64,000 nt of DNA from Spongiactinospora rosea (GTDB lineage: Bacteria > Actinomycetota > Actinomycetes > Streptosporangiales > Streptosporangiaceae), in the NCBI RefSeq assembly GCF_003315795.1, contig NZ_QMEY01000001.1, positions 558,001-622,000 on the forward strand, written 5' to 3'. A model generated the notes under the pieces. It was not told where the DNA came from and made no database searches. It saw nothing but the letters and a program-made list of their open reading frames with translations. How positions within the stretch are numbered: position 1 is the stretch's first letter; each line of letters starts with the position of its first letter. Shown piece after piece: positions 47,371 to 54,651 of this stretch. The translations under genes were made by a program, and so were the position numbers.

Positions 47371-48120
47371 TCAGCGGGAAGCTTGGGTGCCGGGCTTCGC
47401 CGTTGCGGGGTGTGCTGGGGGCAGGGACCTTTGGAGGAGGGCGCCGACCAGCAGGATGAGGCTTGCGTTGAGGAGCTGCAGCAGGTCGAGGACGGGTCCG
47501 GAGATGACGTCGTTCAGGAACAAATTGATCGTGAGCGGCAGGGAGCCGTTGGCGGCCACGCCGATGCCGACGATGCCGAGCAGGCGCCACTTGCCGAGCG
47601 GCGGGTCCTGGTGCTTGAGGAAGACGCTGATCATCCAGGCCGAGGCGGGCAGGAACATCACGACCGCAGTGAGCAGCCCCGGGTTGTACGTGCCGGTGGC
47701 GAGGGCGAGGACGATGTGGAGGAAGCAGTTGACGATGACGATGCTGTAGAACGCGAACCCCATCATCACGTGCTTGCGGGCGAGCAGGGCGCAGATCACC
47801 GCCACGACCCAGATCAACCCGATGTTGACGAACAGGTAGAACTCTGTCGGGATCGGGCATTCCGGGTAGGCGCCCTGGTTGAGCGTGGTGCACAGGGAGT
47901 CGGGGAAGGCATGGTGGGCGCCGTCGGCGGCGATGCCGTACTCCTCGAAGTTGTGGAACAGGTACGCGACGACGGCGACCCAGCCCAGCCAGGCCGGGTC
48001 CTTCCACCGGGACAGGGTGCGGCTGCCGCGCAGCGCATCGGTCGCCAGGAGGGCGACCGTCAAGACGATCGCGGCTCCGAGGCCGATCCAGGCGAACTCG
48101 AGATCGAATGTGGAGAACAT
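47371..48120 (-). CDS. HXXEE-domain membrane protein
   Basis: 249 residues from ATG 48120, with GGAAGG ~11 nt upstream. Seven or so hydrophobic segments are readable. The namesake motif HNFEEYG lies in the second segment, with a later PTEFYLFVNIG and FLHIVLALATGTYNPGLLTA typical of the family. His and Glu in the membrane suggest metal or redox chemistry, but no activity is established. The divergent TetR gene and two operators in the 136-bp gap imply it is induced by a small ligand. Confidence 0.85.
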   Translation of the reverse strand: MFSTFDLEFAWIGLGAAIVLTVALLATDALRGSRTLSRWKDPAWLGWVAVVAYLFHNFEEYGIAADGAHHAFPDSLCTTLNQGAYPECPIPTEFYLFVNIGLIWVVAVICALLARKHVMMGFAFYSIVIVNCFLHIVLALATGTYNPGLLTAVVMFLPASAWMISVFLKHQDPPLGKWRLLGIVGIGVAANGSLPLTINLFLNDVISGPVLDLLQLLNASLILLVGALLQRSLPPAHPATAKPGTQASR

Positions 48121-48206
48121 GCGCGGGATGCCTTCCAGGGGTTCTTGGCGTGGATCCGCTGCTGAGTGCGGGTCGCACATCGGGGTCCGGATCACCACAC
48201 TGTATT

Positions 48207-48236
48207 TCAACATTTGTTGATGTCAACATTTGTTGA
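48207..48236. promoter_or_regulatory. Duplicated 14-bp TetR operator
   Basis: TCAACATTTGTTGA occurs twice (48207-48220 and 48223-48236), 16 bp centre to centre. Each copy is itself an inverted repeat (TCAACA/TGTTGA). It lies between the divergent HXXEE and TetR genes, so one pair of sites can silence both. Confidence 0.85.
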
Positions 48237-48256
48237 GGGCGGGTAGAGTGCCTGGC

Positions 48257-48886
48257 ATGAGCGAGAAGGGCTCCGAGCGTCCTGGGCGGCCGCCCAGCGG
48301 CGATGGCCGCAACCGGGACCGCATCCTGGCCGCGGCCAGGCACGAGTTCGCGGCCAAGGGGTTCCGCGGGGCGACCATGCGGTCGATCGCCGCGGCGGCG
48401 GGGGTCGACGTCGCGCTGCTGGCCCACTACTTCGGCAACAAGGACGGCTTGTTCGCCGCCACCCTCCAACTGCCCGGCCAGGCGGTCCAGCAGGTCCAGG
48501 GCGCCTTCGACGGGCCCGTCGGCGAGCTCGGCGAGCGCCTGGCCCGCGCCTACCTGTCGCTATGGGAGGACCCCGGCCTGGCCGGGTCCCTACGCGCCAC
48601 GGTGGCGTCGGCCTTGGCCCACGAAGGCGCCCGCGAACAGCTGCGCGAGCTGCTCACCGCCGCCCTGCCCGAAGACGTCCACTCCTTGCTGCCCGGCGAC
48701 GACCCGGACCTGCGCCTGGGCCTGGCGCTCAACCACCTGTTCGGCATCGCGCTGGGCCGCCACCTGCTCCGGCTCCCGCCCCTGGCCGACCGCGACCTGC
48801 CCACCCTCCTCGCCGCCATCGCCCCCACCGTCCAGCACTACCTCACCGGCCCCCTGGGCCGCTCGGTCGAGCCCGCCACCACCTGA
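48257..48886 (+). CDS. TetR/AcrR family transcriptional regulator
   Basis: 209 residues from ATG 48257. TAGAGT sits exactly 7 nt upstream with no ribosome site, so it is probably leaderless. HTH: GFRGATMRSIAAAAGVDVAL, then LAHYFGNKDGLF. The C-terminal half matches the AefR/TetR_C_17-like group (EHxL-free, LPPLADRDLPTLLAAIAP). It is the likely repressor of itself and of the divergent HXXEE gene through the tandem operator. Confidence 0.92.
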   Translation: MSEKGSERPGRPPSGDGRNRDRILAAARHEFAAKGFRGATMRSIAAAAGVDVALLAHYFGNKDGLFAATLQLPGQAVQQVQGAFDGPVGELGERLARAYLSLWEDPGLAGSLRATVASALAHEGAREQLRELLTAALPEDVHSLLPGDDPDLRLGLALNHLFGIALGRHLLRLPPLADRDLPTLLAAIAPTVQHYLTGPLGRSVEPATT

Positions 48887-49529
48887 GACGCGAGCAGCCA
48901 CCGCCCACGGCCCCGCCATGGAACACCCCAGAACATCATCCGTCTTCGGCCCCAGACTCCCTTCCGGCCGCCGGCACAGGCCGCCCCGCCGGGTGCCGCC
49001 CTGGTAAGGACACGCGCAGCAGCAGACGATCGGCGCGAGCGCCCCGCCGCCGATGGCGTCCCCACGAGTGGTGGAAATGCCGCCTGGCTCCGCGTTCCGG
49101 CGGACCGCCGTTGGCGGGCGCCGGGCACCGCCGTCGTGCGTCTCGCCGTTGCGGCGCCCGTGGGGGTGCGGCCGGGCGGTCATGATCCGGCGGACCACGG
49201 CCGTTCCTGCCGGTCCACCAGGTATGACCGTGATCGCTGGACTTTTACACCACTGGGTGGGACGCCATCCCGCCGCCTCCCCGCCGGCGGGGAACCGGCC
49301 GCCCACAAGGTGGCCGGTGCTGGGCTGGCGTCCCGCCAGGGGGTGGAAGTGGGAGCGTTCAAATCGGACATCGCCCAGGTCGGCCAGCCCGGGCTGTGGG
49401 GAGGTTCCATCACTCTGAGGGGCGCGGTCACCCGCCACTGCCTGGGGAAACCGGTTGCCAAAAAGCGGCCGGGCCGTCGCAGACCGCAACCCGCCGCATC
49501 GTCCCGGGTACTGCTGCACGCGTGCGGCC
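48887..49529. other. Non-coding accessory stretch before the right-hand repeats
   Basis: No frame has start signals or family resemblance; frames through it run into repeat DNA. GC-rich short hairpins are present (e.g. CCGCCGGCGGGG near 49280). The segment 49350-49450 is less biased and might be transcribed. Probably the decayed flank of the repeat block. Confidence 0.5.
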
Positions 49530-49960
49530 GGAGGGCCTTGCCATACAGACCGGAACACACGGCAGACGGCCGGCAGCGACGTCGGGCGAAGCCCGGCACC
49601 GGGAAAGCACCTGAGCGTAGCGAGGGCCGGGCCTTTCGCCTCCGCGAAGCGGGGTCCGCCCAGGGCGGTGGGGTGCAATGGCCGAGGGGCGGCAAGCGGC
49701 GCGATGGTCTGGGGTGCCACGTTCGGCCGGTGCTGGGATGGCGAGTTGCGGCGACCCACGCGAAAGGCCGGGCACAAGAGCCTGCTCGCGACGGGCCGGC
49801 GGTTGGAAGATGGCTTGCCGTACGGCGACCGAGGCCGGAGCGCACGGCATATGAGCAGCAGTGACGTCGGGCGGAGCCCCGGCACCGGGAGAACGATCGA
49901 GCGCAGCGAGGGCCGGGCCTTTCGTCTCCGCGAAGCGGAGGGCCGCTGGAGCGGAGAACG
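49530..49960 (-). repeat. Two inverted units of the dispersed repeat
   Basis: Anchors CCTTGCCATAC (about 49537) and GGCTTGCCGTACGG (about 49812) lie 277 bp apart. Each is followed by the reverse complement of the 43-kb unit: GACGTCGGGCG, CCCGGCACCGGG, GAGCG(C/T)AGCGAGGGCCGGGC, TTTCG(T/C)CTCCGCGAAGCGG. Together with the 43-kb array they form inverted flanks around the 44.2-49.5 kb cargo. The right edge touches the MBL pseudogene. Confidence 0.85.
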
Positions 49961-49975
49961 GCGCGACGGAGTTTA

Positions 49976-50397
49976 CGCGAGCCGTTCCTGGCGGAGCCGG
50001 AGTTCGGGACGCTGGTCGGCTCGGACCTCCCGGCGGAGTTCCACGCGCTGCCGTACGCCGGGTACGACATCGCCTCGTGCGACGTCGTGCCCGCGCCCGC
50101 GACGCGGGCGTTGCGCGAGGGTGACCTGCCTTCACCGTGCTGCACCTGCCCGGGCGCACGCCCGGTGGCATCGCGCTCTGGGACGAGGAGAGCAGCGTTC
50201 TGTTCTCCGGCGACGCCATTTACGACGCGCCTCTACTGGACAACCTGCCCGGATCCGACCTTGCGGCCTACCGGGCCACCATGCTGCGGCTCCGTGACCT
50301 TCCCGTCAGGACGGTGCATCCTGGGCATGAGTCCAGCTTCGGCCGCGACCGGATGATCAAGATCATCGACGCCTGCCTTGATCCCCACGGTGGGTGA
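49976..50397 (+). pseudogene. MBL-fold metallohydrolase, truncated and frameshifted
   Basis: From 49976 one frame reads REPFLAEPEFGTLVGSDLPA and ALPYAGYDIASCDVVPAPAT up to REGD near 50125. The family then continues in another frame from 50131 with FTVLHLPGRTPGGIALWDEE, VLFSGDAIYDAP and VHPGHESSFGRDR to TGA 50395. A deletion that shifts the frame lies at about 50126-50130. The first half of the gene with the HxHxDH motif is missing; repeat DNA is there instead. The broken gene marks a resident locus damaged at the accessory junction. Confidence 0.82.
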
Positions 50398-50423
50398 CCG
50401 CGAGTGTGTGGAATCGAGGGTTC

Positions 50424-50741
50424 ATGGCGGGCTATGTGCAGGTGCTGACGACGGTGGACGACGAGGAGAAGGGGGTCGCGCTCGCCCAGGGCATCGTGGA
50501 GGCGCGGCTGGCGGCATGTGTTCAGGTGGTCGGGCCGATCACGTCGGTGTACCGGTGGGAGGGGGCGGTGGAGCAGGCGCGGGAGTGGCAGTTGCTGATC
50601 AAGACGACGTGTGACCGCTTCGGCGAGCTGGAGGCGTACATCAAGGCGAACCACGGCTACGACACGCCGGAGATCATCGCCACCCCGATCGTCGCGGGCA
50701 GTGCCGAGTACCTGTCCTGGATCGGCGCGGAGACCCGATAG
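50424..50741 (+). CDS. cutA: CutA1-type divalent-cation tolerance protein
   Basis: 105 residues from ATG 50424, the usual length; GTG 50394 would overlap the MBL stop. The family signature is clear: VQVLTTVDDEEKGVALAQGI, RLAACVQVVGPITSVYRWEG and YDTPEIIATPI. CutA forms very stable trimers related to PII proteins; the role in copper tolerance is historic and its molecular function is still uncertain. Confidence 0.95.
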   Translation: MAGYVQVLTTVDDEEKGVALAQGIVEARLAACVQVVGPITSVYRWEGAVEQAREWQLLIKTTCDRFGELEAYIKANHGYDTPEIIATPIVAGSAEYLSWIGAETR

Positions 50742-50776
50742 GCCCACCGGGACATGGCCCTCCTAGCATGAGGATC

Positions 50777-51265
50777 ATGCTTTCTGTCCGGAGCGCCTTG
50801 TCCGATGACGTGGCGGCGATCGTCGCCCTGATGGCCCGGTGCAGGGAGAGGTACGAGGAGCATCAGCCCGTCTTCTGGCGGCGTGCGGCGGATGCTCGGG
50901 ACCGGCACACCGAGTTCATCGCCACCCTCGTGGAGGACGAGAAGGTCATCTTCCGGGTGGCCGAGCGCGAAGGGCGGTTCGCCGGGTTCGCGGTCGGGTC
51001 GCTGGTGCCGTCGCCTCCGGTGTACGACCCGGGCGGGCCGACCTGCACGCTCGACGACTTCGCGGTGGGGGAGGACGGCGACTGGACCACGGTCGGCGTC
51101 GATCTTCTGAAGGCCGTCACGGAAGAGGCGCGCCGGCGTGGGGCCGTGCAGGTCGTGGTGGTGTGCGGGCACATGGACGAGGCGAAGCGGCAGGCCCTCC
51201 GGGCTCGCCGGGCTCTCCATCGCGTCGGAGTGGTGGACCGCCCCGATCTGACCGCCCCGATCTAG
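50777..51265 (+). CDS. GNAT-family acetyltransferase
   Basis: 162 residues from ATG 50777. TAGCAT lies 7 nt upstream, so a leaderless start is more likely than ATG 50768. GNAT pattern: RSALSDDVAAIVALM at the start, FAGFAVGSLV in beta 2-3, TCTLDDFAVGEDGDWTTVGV where the acetyl-CoA loop lies, and RGAVQVVVVCGHMDE. The loop is a poor match to Q/RxxGxG/A, so the fit is moderate. Its TAG stop overlaps the stop of the convergent glutaredoxin gene in one CTAG. Confidence 0.82.
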   Translation: MLSVRSALSDDVAAIVALMARCRERYEEHQPVFWRRAADARDRHTEFIATLVEDEKVIFRVAEREGRFAGFAVGSLVPSPPVYDPGGPTCTLDDFAVGEDGDWTTVGVDLLKAVTEEARRRGAVQVVVVCGHMDEAKRQALRARRALHRVGVVDRPDLTAPI

Positions 51266-51504
51266 GGTGCGCTGAGGGCGGCGCGGAGGCGGGGTTCGTC
51301 GACCCGCCAGAAGTCGTGTTGCACGCCGTCGATCAGCGTCACCGGGATCATCTCCCAGTATTTCTCCTGGTCCTCGGGCGATCGGGTGATGTCCCGCTCT
51401 TCCCACGGCACCCCGAGTTCGCCCGCCACACGGGCGATGATCGCGCGGGCGTCGTCGCAGAGATGGCAGCCCGGCTTGCCGAGCAACGTGATCCGGTGGG
51501 TCAT
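51262..51504 (-). CDS. Glutaredoxin-family thiol protein
   Basis: 80 residues from ATG 51504. Redox motif KPGCHLCDDA (CxxC) is near the start, followed by the cis-Pro region YWEMIPVTLIDG and a C-terminal helix. It is the DUF836-like glutaredoxin that sits beside rex in many actinomycetes. A cytoplasmic disulphide reductant. Divergent from the rex operon; the Rex site at 51557 lies between them and may affect both. Confidence 0.93.
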   Translation of the reverse strand: MTHRITLLGKPGCHLCDDARAIIARVAGELGVPWEERDITRSPEDQEKYWEMIPVTLIDGVQHDFWRVDEPRLRAALSAP

Positions 51505-51556
51505 GCCCGTCAACGCTAGCCCAGTCCCGGGCCGCCGAGACTCGCTGCCTCTCACT

Positions 51557-51574
51557 TTGTGCATACGTTCACAA
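51557..51574. promoter_or_regulatory. Rex operator (ROP)
   Basis: TTGTGCATACGTTCACAA matches the known Rex box TTGTGAAnnnnTTCACAA at nearly every arm base, and the symmetry extends outwards (CTTTGTG...CACAAAG). It lies ~100 bp before rex. Rex should repress its own haem operon when NADH is low. Confidence 0.9.
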
Positions 51575-51671
51575 AGGGATTAACCTGGAAGACGCTGCTC
51601 ATCACCATATCCACCGCGTCCGGGCTCGCGGCAGCGCCGCGCCGGAGGCCCGTCCCCTGGAGTTCCGGCAC

Positions 51672-52379
51672 GTGACACGCCGCCTGCCCCAATCCCGCGA
51701 CCGTGGCATACCCGAGGCGACCGTTGCCCGGCTGCCGCTCTACCTGCGGGCGCTCACCGGCATGGCCGAGCGCGGCGTGGCCACCGTGAGCTCGGAGGAT
51801 CTCGCGCTGGCCGCGGGGGTCAACTCGGCCAAGCTCCGCAAGGACCTCTCCCATCTCGGCTCGTACGGCACGCGCGGTGTCGGCTACGACGTCGAGTACC
51901 TGATCTACCAGATCTCCCGCGAACTCGGCCTCACCCAGGACTGGGCCGTGGCCATCGTCGGAATAGGAAACCTCGGCAGGGCGCTTGCCAACTACGGTGG
52001 ATTCGTGTCGCGCGGCTTCAGGGTGGCCGCGCTGTTCGACGCCAACCCCGAAGTCGTGGGCGACCACATCGCGGGGTTGAATGTCGAGCACATCGACGAG
52101 CTTGAGGCCGTGATCGAGCGGCGGGGGGTGTCGATCGTGGTGATCGCGACACCGGCTGCGGCTGCCCAGCAGATCTGCGACCGGGTCATCGCCGTCGGGG
52201 TGACCAGCATCCTGAACTTCGCCCCCACCGTGCTCTCCGTCCCAGAGGGCGTCGATGTCCGGAAGGTCGATCTGTCCATTGAACTGCAGATCCTCGCGTT
52301 TCATGAGCAGCGCAAGGGGGATCGCGAAAGTGGGGGCCCCGTGATGGCCGAGGAGTTGCAGCAGGGAGCCAGCGCATGA
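51672..52379 (+). CDS. rex: Redox-sensing repressor Rex
   Basis: 235 residues from GTG 51672. The winged helix is at ~15-85 (EATVARLPLYLRAL, VSSEDLALAAGVNSAKLRKD, YGTRGVGYDV). A Rossmann domain follows (VAIVGIGNLGRALANY) with FDANPE after beta 2. It binds DNA when NAD+ dominates and lets go when NADH rises, so it links respiration to gene expression. First gene of rex-hemA-hemC-hemD; ATGA overlap with hemA. Confidence 0.97.
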   Translation: MTRRLPQSRDRGIPEATVARLPLYLRALTGMAERGVATVSSEDLALAAGVNSAKLRKDLSHLGSYGTRGVGYDVEYLIYQISRELGLTQDWAVAIVGIGNLGRALANYGGFVSRGFRVAALFDANPEVVGDHIAGLNVEHIDELEAVIERRGVSIVVIATPAAAAQQICDRVIAVGVTSILNFAPTVLSVPEGVDVRKVDLSIELQILAFHEQRKGDRESGGPVMAEELQQGASA

Positions 52380-53737
52380 GCGTCCTTGCTGTCGGGTTGA
52401 GTCACCGGACGGCACCGGTGGCACTGCTGGAACGCGTGGCCGTGTCCGGCGACTCGCTGGTGAAGCTGCTGCACGACGTGCACAGGAGCGAGTGCGTGGC
52501 CGAGGCCATGGTCGTCTCCACGTGCAACCGGGTGGAGATCTACGCCGACGTGCAACGCTTCCACAGCGCGGTGAGCGCGATGAGCGAGCTGCTCGGCACC
52601 TACGCGAACGTACCGGTCGAGCAGCTCGCCCCGCACCTGTACGTGCACTACGAAGACCGTGCCGTGTCCCACCTGTTCTCGGTCACGAGCGGCCTTGAGT
52701 CCATGGTCATGGGCGAGGGCCAGATCCTCGGCCAGGTACGCCAGGCGCTGCGCCTGGCCCAGGAGGAGGGCACGCTCGGCTCCACGCTCAATGAGCTGGC
52801 CCAGCACGCGCTGCGCGTCGGCAAGCGCGTCCACACCGACACCGGCATCGACCACGCGGGCGCCTCGCTCGTGGGCGTCGGCCTGGAGCTGGCCGAGCGG
52901 GTGCTCGGGCCGATCCAGGGCAAGCGCGCCCTGGTCGTCGGGGCCGGGTCGATGAGCGCGCTGTCGGCCGCCACGCTGGCCCGCGCCGGGGTGACCGGCA
53001 TCGTGGTCGCCAACCGCACCTACGAGCGCGCCGTACGGCTGGCCGAGACGGTCGGCGGCCGTCCCGCCCGGCTGGACGACCTGCCCGCCGAGCTGGCCCA
53101 GGCCGACATCGTGATCTCCTGCACCGGCGGCGGCAACCTGGTGGTCACCCCCGAGATGCTCACCGGAACGGGCCGGACCACCCCGCTGTTCCTGCTGGAC
53201 CTCGCGCTGCCGCACGACATCGACCCCGGCGTCCGCGCGCTGCCCGGCGTGACGCTGGTCGACCTCGAAGCGATCCAGAACTCCGGCCTCGGCTCGGCCG
53301 CGGGCACGGACGGCGGCGACGTGGTCGAGGCGGCCAGGCGGATCGTGGCCGAGGAGGTCGCCGGCCACCTTGAGGTCGTACGCGCGGCCCGGGTCACCCC
53401 CACGGTCGTGGCGCTGCGCAGCAAGGCCGCCGGCGTGGTCGAGGCGGAGCTGGGGCGGCTGGTGTCCCGGCTGCCCGAGATGGACCAGCGGGTCAAGGAC
53501 GAGGTCACCCAGACCATGCGCAGGGTCGTGGACAAGCTGCTGCACGAGCCGACCGTGCGTGTCAAGCAGCTCGCCGCCTCGCCCTCGGGCGATCATTATG
53601 CCGAGGCGCTGCGCGAGCTGTTCAACCTCGACCCGAAGGTGCCCGAGGCCGTACGCCAGACCGGGATCGACCAGACCGGGATCGACGAGGAGTCCGCCCG
53701 GCTCTCTCGGACCACCCGGCGAAAGCAGGAGCTGTGA
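52376..53737 (+). CDS. hemA: Glutamyl-tRNA reductase
   Basis: 453 residues. Catalytic Cys in VVSTCNRVEIYA (~50), substrate motif GLESMVMGEGQILGQVR, NADPH domain VVGAGSMSALSAATL, and the C-terminal dimer helix. It makes glutamate-1-semialdehyde from Glu-tRNA, the committed step of C5-pathway haem synthesis. Overlaps rex and hemC by 4 nt each. Confidence 0.97.
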   Translation: MSVLAVGLSHRTAPVALLERVAVSGDSLVKLLHDVHRSECVAEAMVVSTCNRVEIYADVQRFHSAVSAMSELLGTYANVPVEQLAPHLYVHYEDRAVSHLFSVTSGLESMVMGEGQILGQVRQALRLAQEEGTLGSTLNELAQHALRVGKRVHTDTGIDHAGASLVGVGLELAERVLGPIQGKRALVVGAGSMSALSAATLARAGVTGIVVANRTYERAVRLAETVGGRPARLDDLPAELAQADIVISCTGGGNLVVTPEMLTGTGRTTPLFLLDLALPHDIDPGVRALPGVTLVDLEAIQNSGLGSAAGTDGGDVVEAARRIVAEEVAGHLEVVRAARVTPTVVALRSKAAGVVEAELGRLVSRLPEMDQRVKDEVTQTMRRVVDKLLHEPTVRVKQLAASPSGDHYAEALRELFNLDPKVPEAVRQTGIDQTGIDEESARLSRTTRRKQEL

Positions 53738-54651
53738 CCGAGATGACCCCACTCAAGCTGGGCACTCGCCGCAGTCTGCTCGCGACCACCCAGTCCCAGC
53801 TCGTCGCCGACCGGCTCACCGAGCTGACCGGGCGGCCGGTGGAGCTGGTCGGCGTGACCACGTTCGGCGACGTGACCAAGGCCCAGCTCAGCCAGCTGGG
53901 CGGCACCGGCGTGTTCGTGAGCGCGCTGCGCGACAAGGTGATCGACGGTGAGATCGACTTCGCGGTCCACTCGCTGAAGGATCTGCCGACCGCGCCCGAT
54001 CCGCAGATCGCGCTGGTGGCGACGCCGCCGCGCGCCGACCACCGCGACGCGCTGATCGGGTCCGCCAAGCTCGCCGACATCCCTCCAGGGGGCAGGGTCG
54101 GCACCGGGTCGCCGCGCAGGGTCGCCCAGCTCCGGGCGCTCCGCCCCGACCTCGACTACGTGCCGATCCGCGGCAACGCCGACACGAGGATCGGCAAGGT
54201 CCTGTCCGGCGAGCTGGACGCGATCGTGCTCGCCGTCGCGGGGCTGTCGCGGCTCGGCCGGGAGGCAGAGATCTCCCAGATCTTTGAGATCGAAGAGATG
54301 CTTCCGGCGCCCGGACAGGGTTCCCTGGCGGTGGAGTGCCGCGCCGACAGGGACGATCTGGTCGAGCTGCTCGGAGTGCTGGACGATCCCGGCACGCGGG
54401 CGGCGGTGACCGCCGAACGGTCCCTGCTGGCCGCACTGGAGGCCGGGTGCGCCGCCCCTGTCGGGGCGTACGCGGTCGCCGATGGGCACATCCTGAACAT
54501 GACCGCCGCCGTCATCGCAGTCGATGGCGCGCGCGCGGTCCGTAAGTCCGCCGCCGGACCTCTCCCGGCGGCCATGGAGATCGGCCGCGACCTCGCCGCC
54601 GCCATGGTCGCCGAGGGAGCCGGCACGTTGATGGGGGAGCAGTCCCATTGA
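53734..54651 (+). CDS. hemC: Hydroxymethylbilane synthase
   Basis: 305 residues from GTG 53734. LGTRRSLLATTQ at the start, VHSLKDLPT, and R-rich substrate loop IGTGSPRRVAQL-like (VGTGSPRRVAQL). The cofactor-attachment Cys lies in AALEAGCAAPVGAYA. It links four porphobilinogens into hydroxymethylbilane. Coupled to hemA and hemD by overlaps. Confidence 0.97.
   Translation: MTEMTPLKLGTRRSLLATTQSQLVADRLTELTGRPVELVGVTTFGDVTKAQLSQLGGTGVFVSALRDKVIDGEIDFAVHSLKDLPTAPDPQIALVATPPRADHRDALIGSAKLADIPPGGRVGTGSPRRVAQLRALRPDLDYVPIRGNADTRIGKVLSGELDAIVLAVAGLSRLGREAEISQIFEIEEMLPAPGQGSLAVECRADRDDLVELLGVLDDPGTRAAVTAERSLLAALEAGCAAPVGAYAVADGHILNMTAAVIAVDGARAVRKSAAGPLPAAMEIGRDLAAAMVAEGAGTLMGEQSH

Noticed and set aside
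49340..49450. tRNA-like segment (GTTCAAATC resembling a T-loop)
   Set aside because: No acceptor, D or anticodon stems could be paired around it.
48590..49885. Minus-strand open frame of 431 codons
   Set aside because: It runs antisense through the TetR gene and then through inverted repeat units; its sequence mirrors the repeat-derived peptides at 43 kb.
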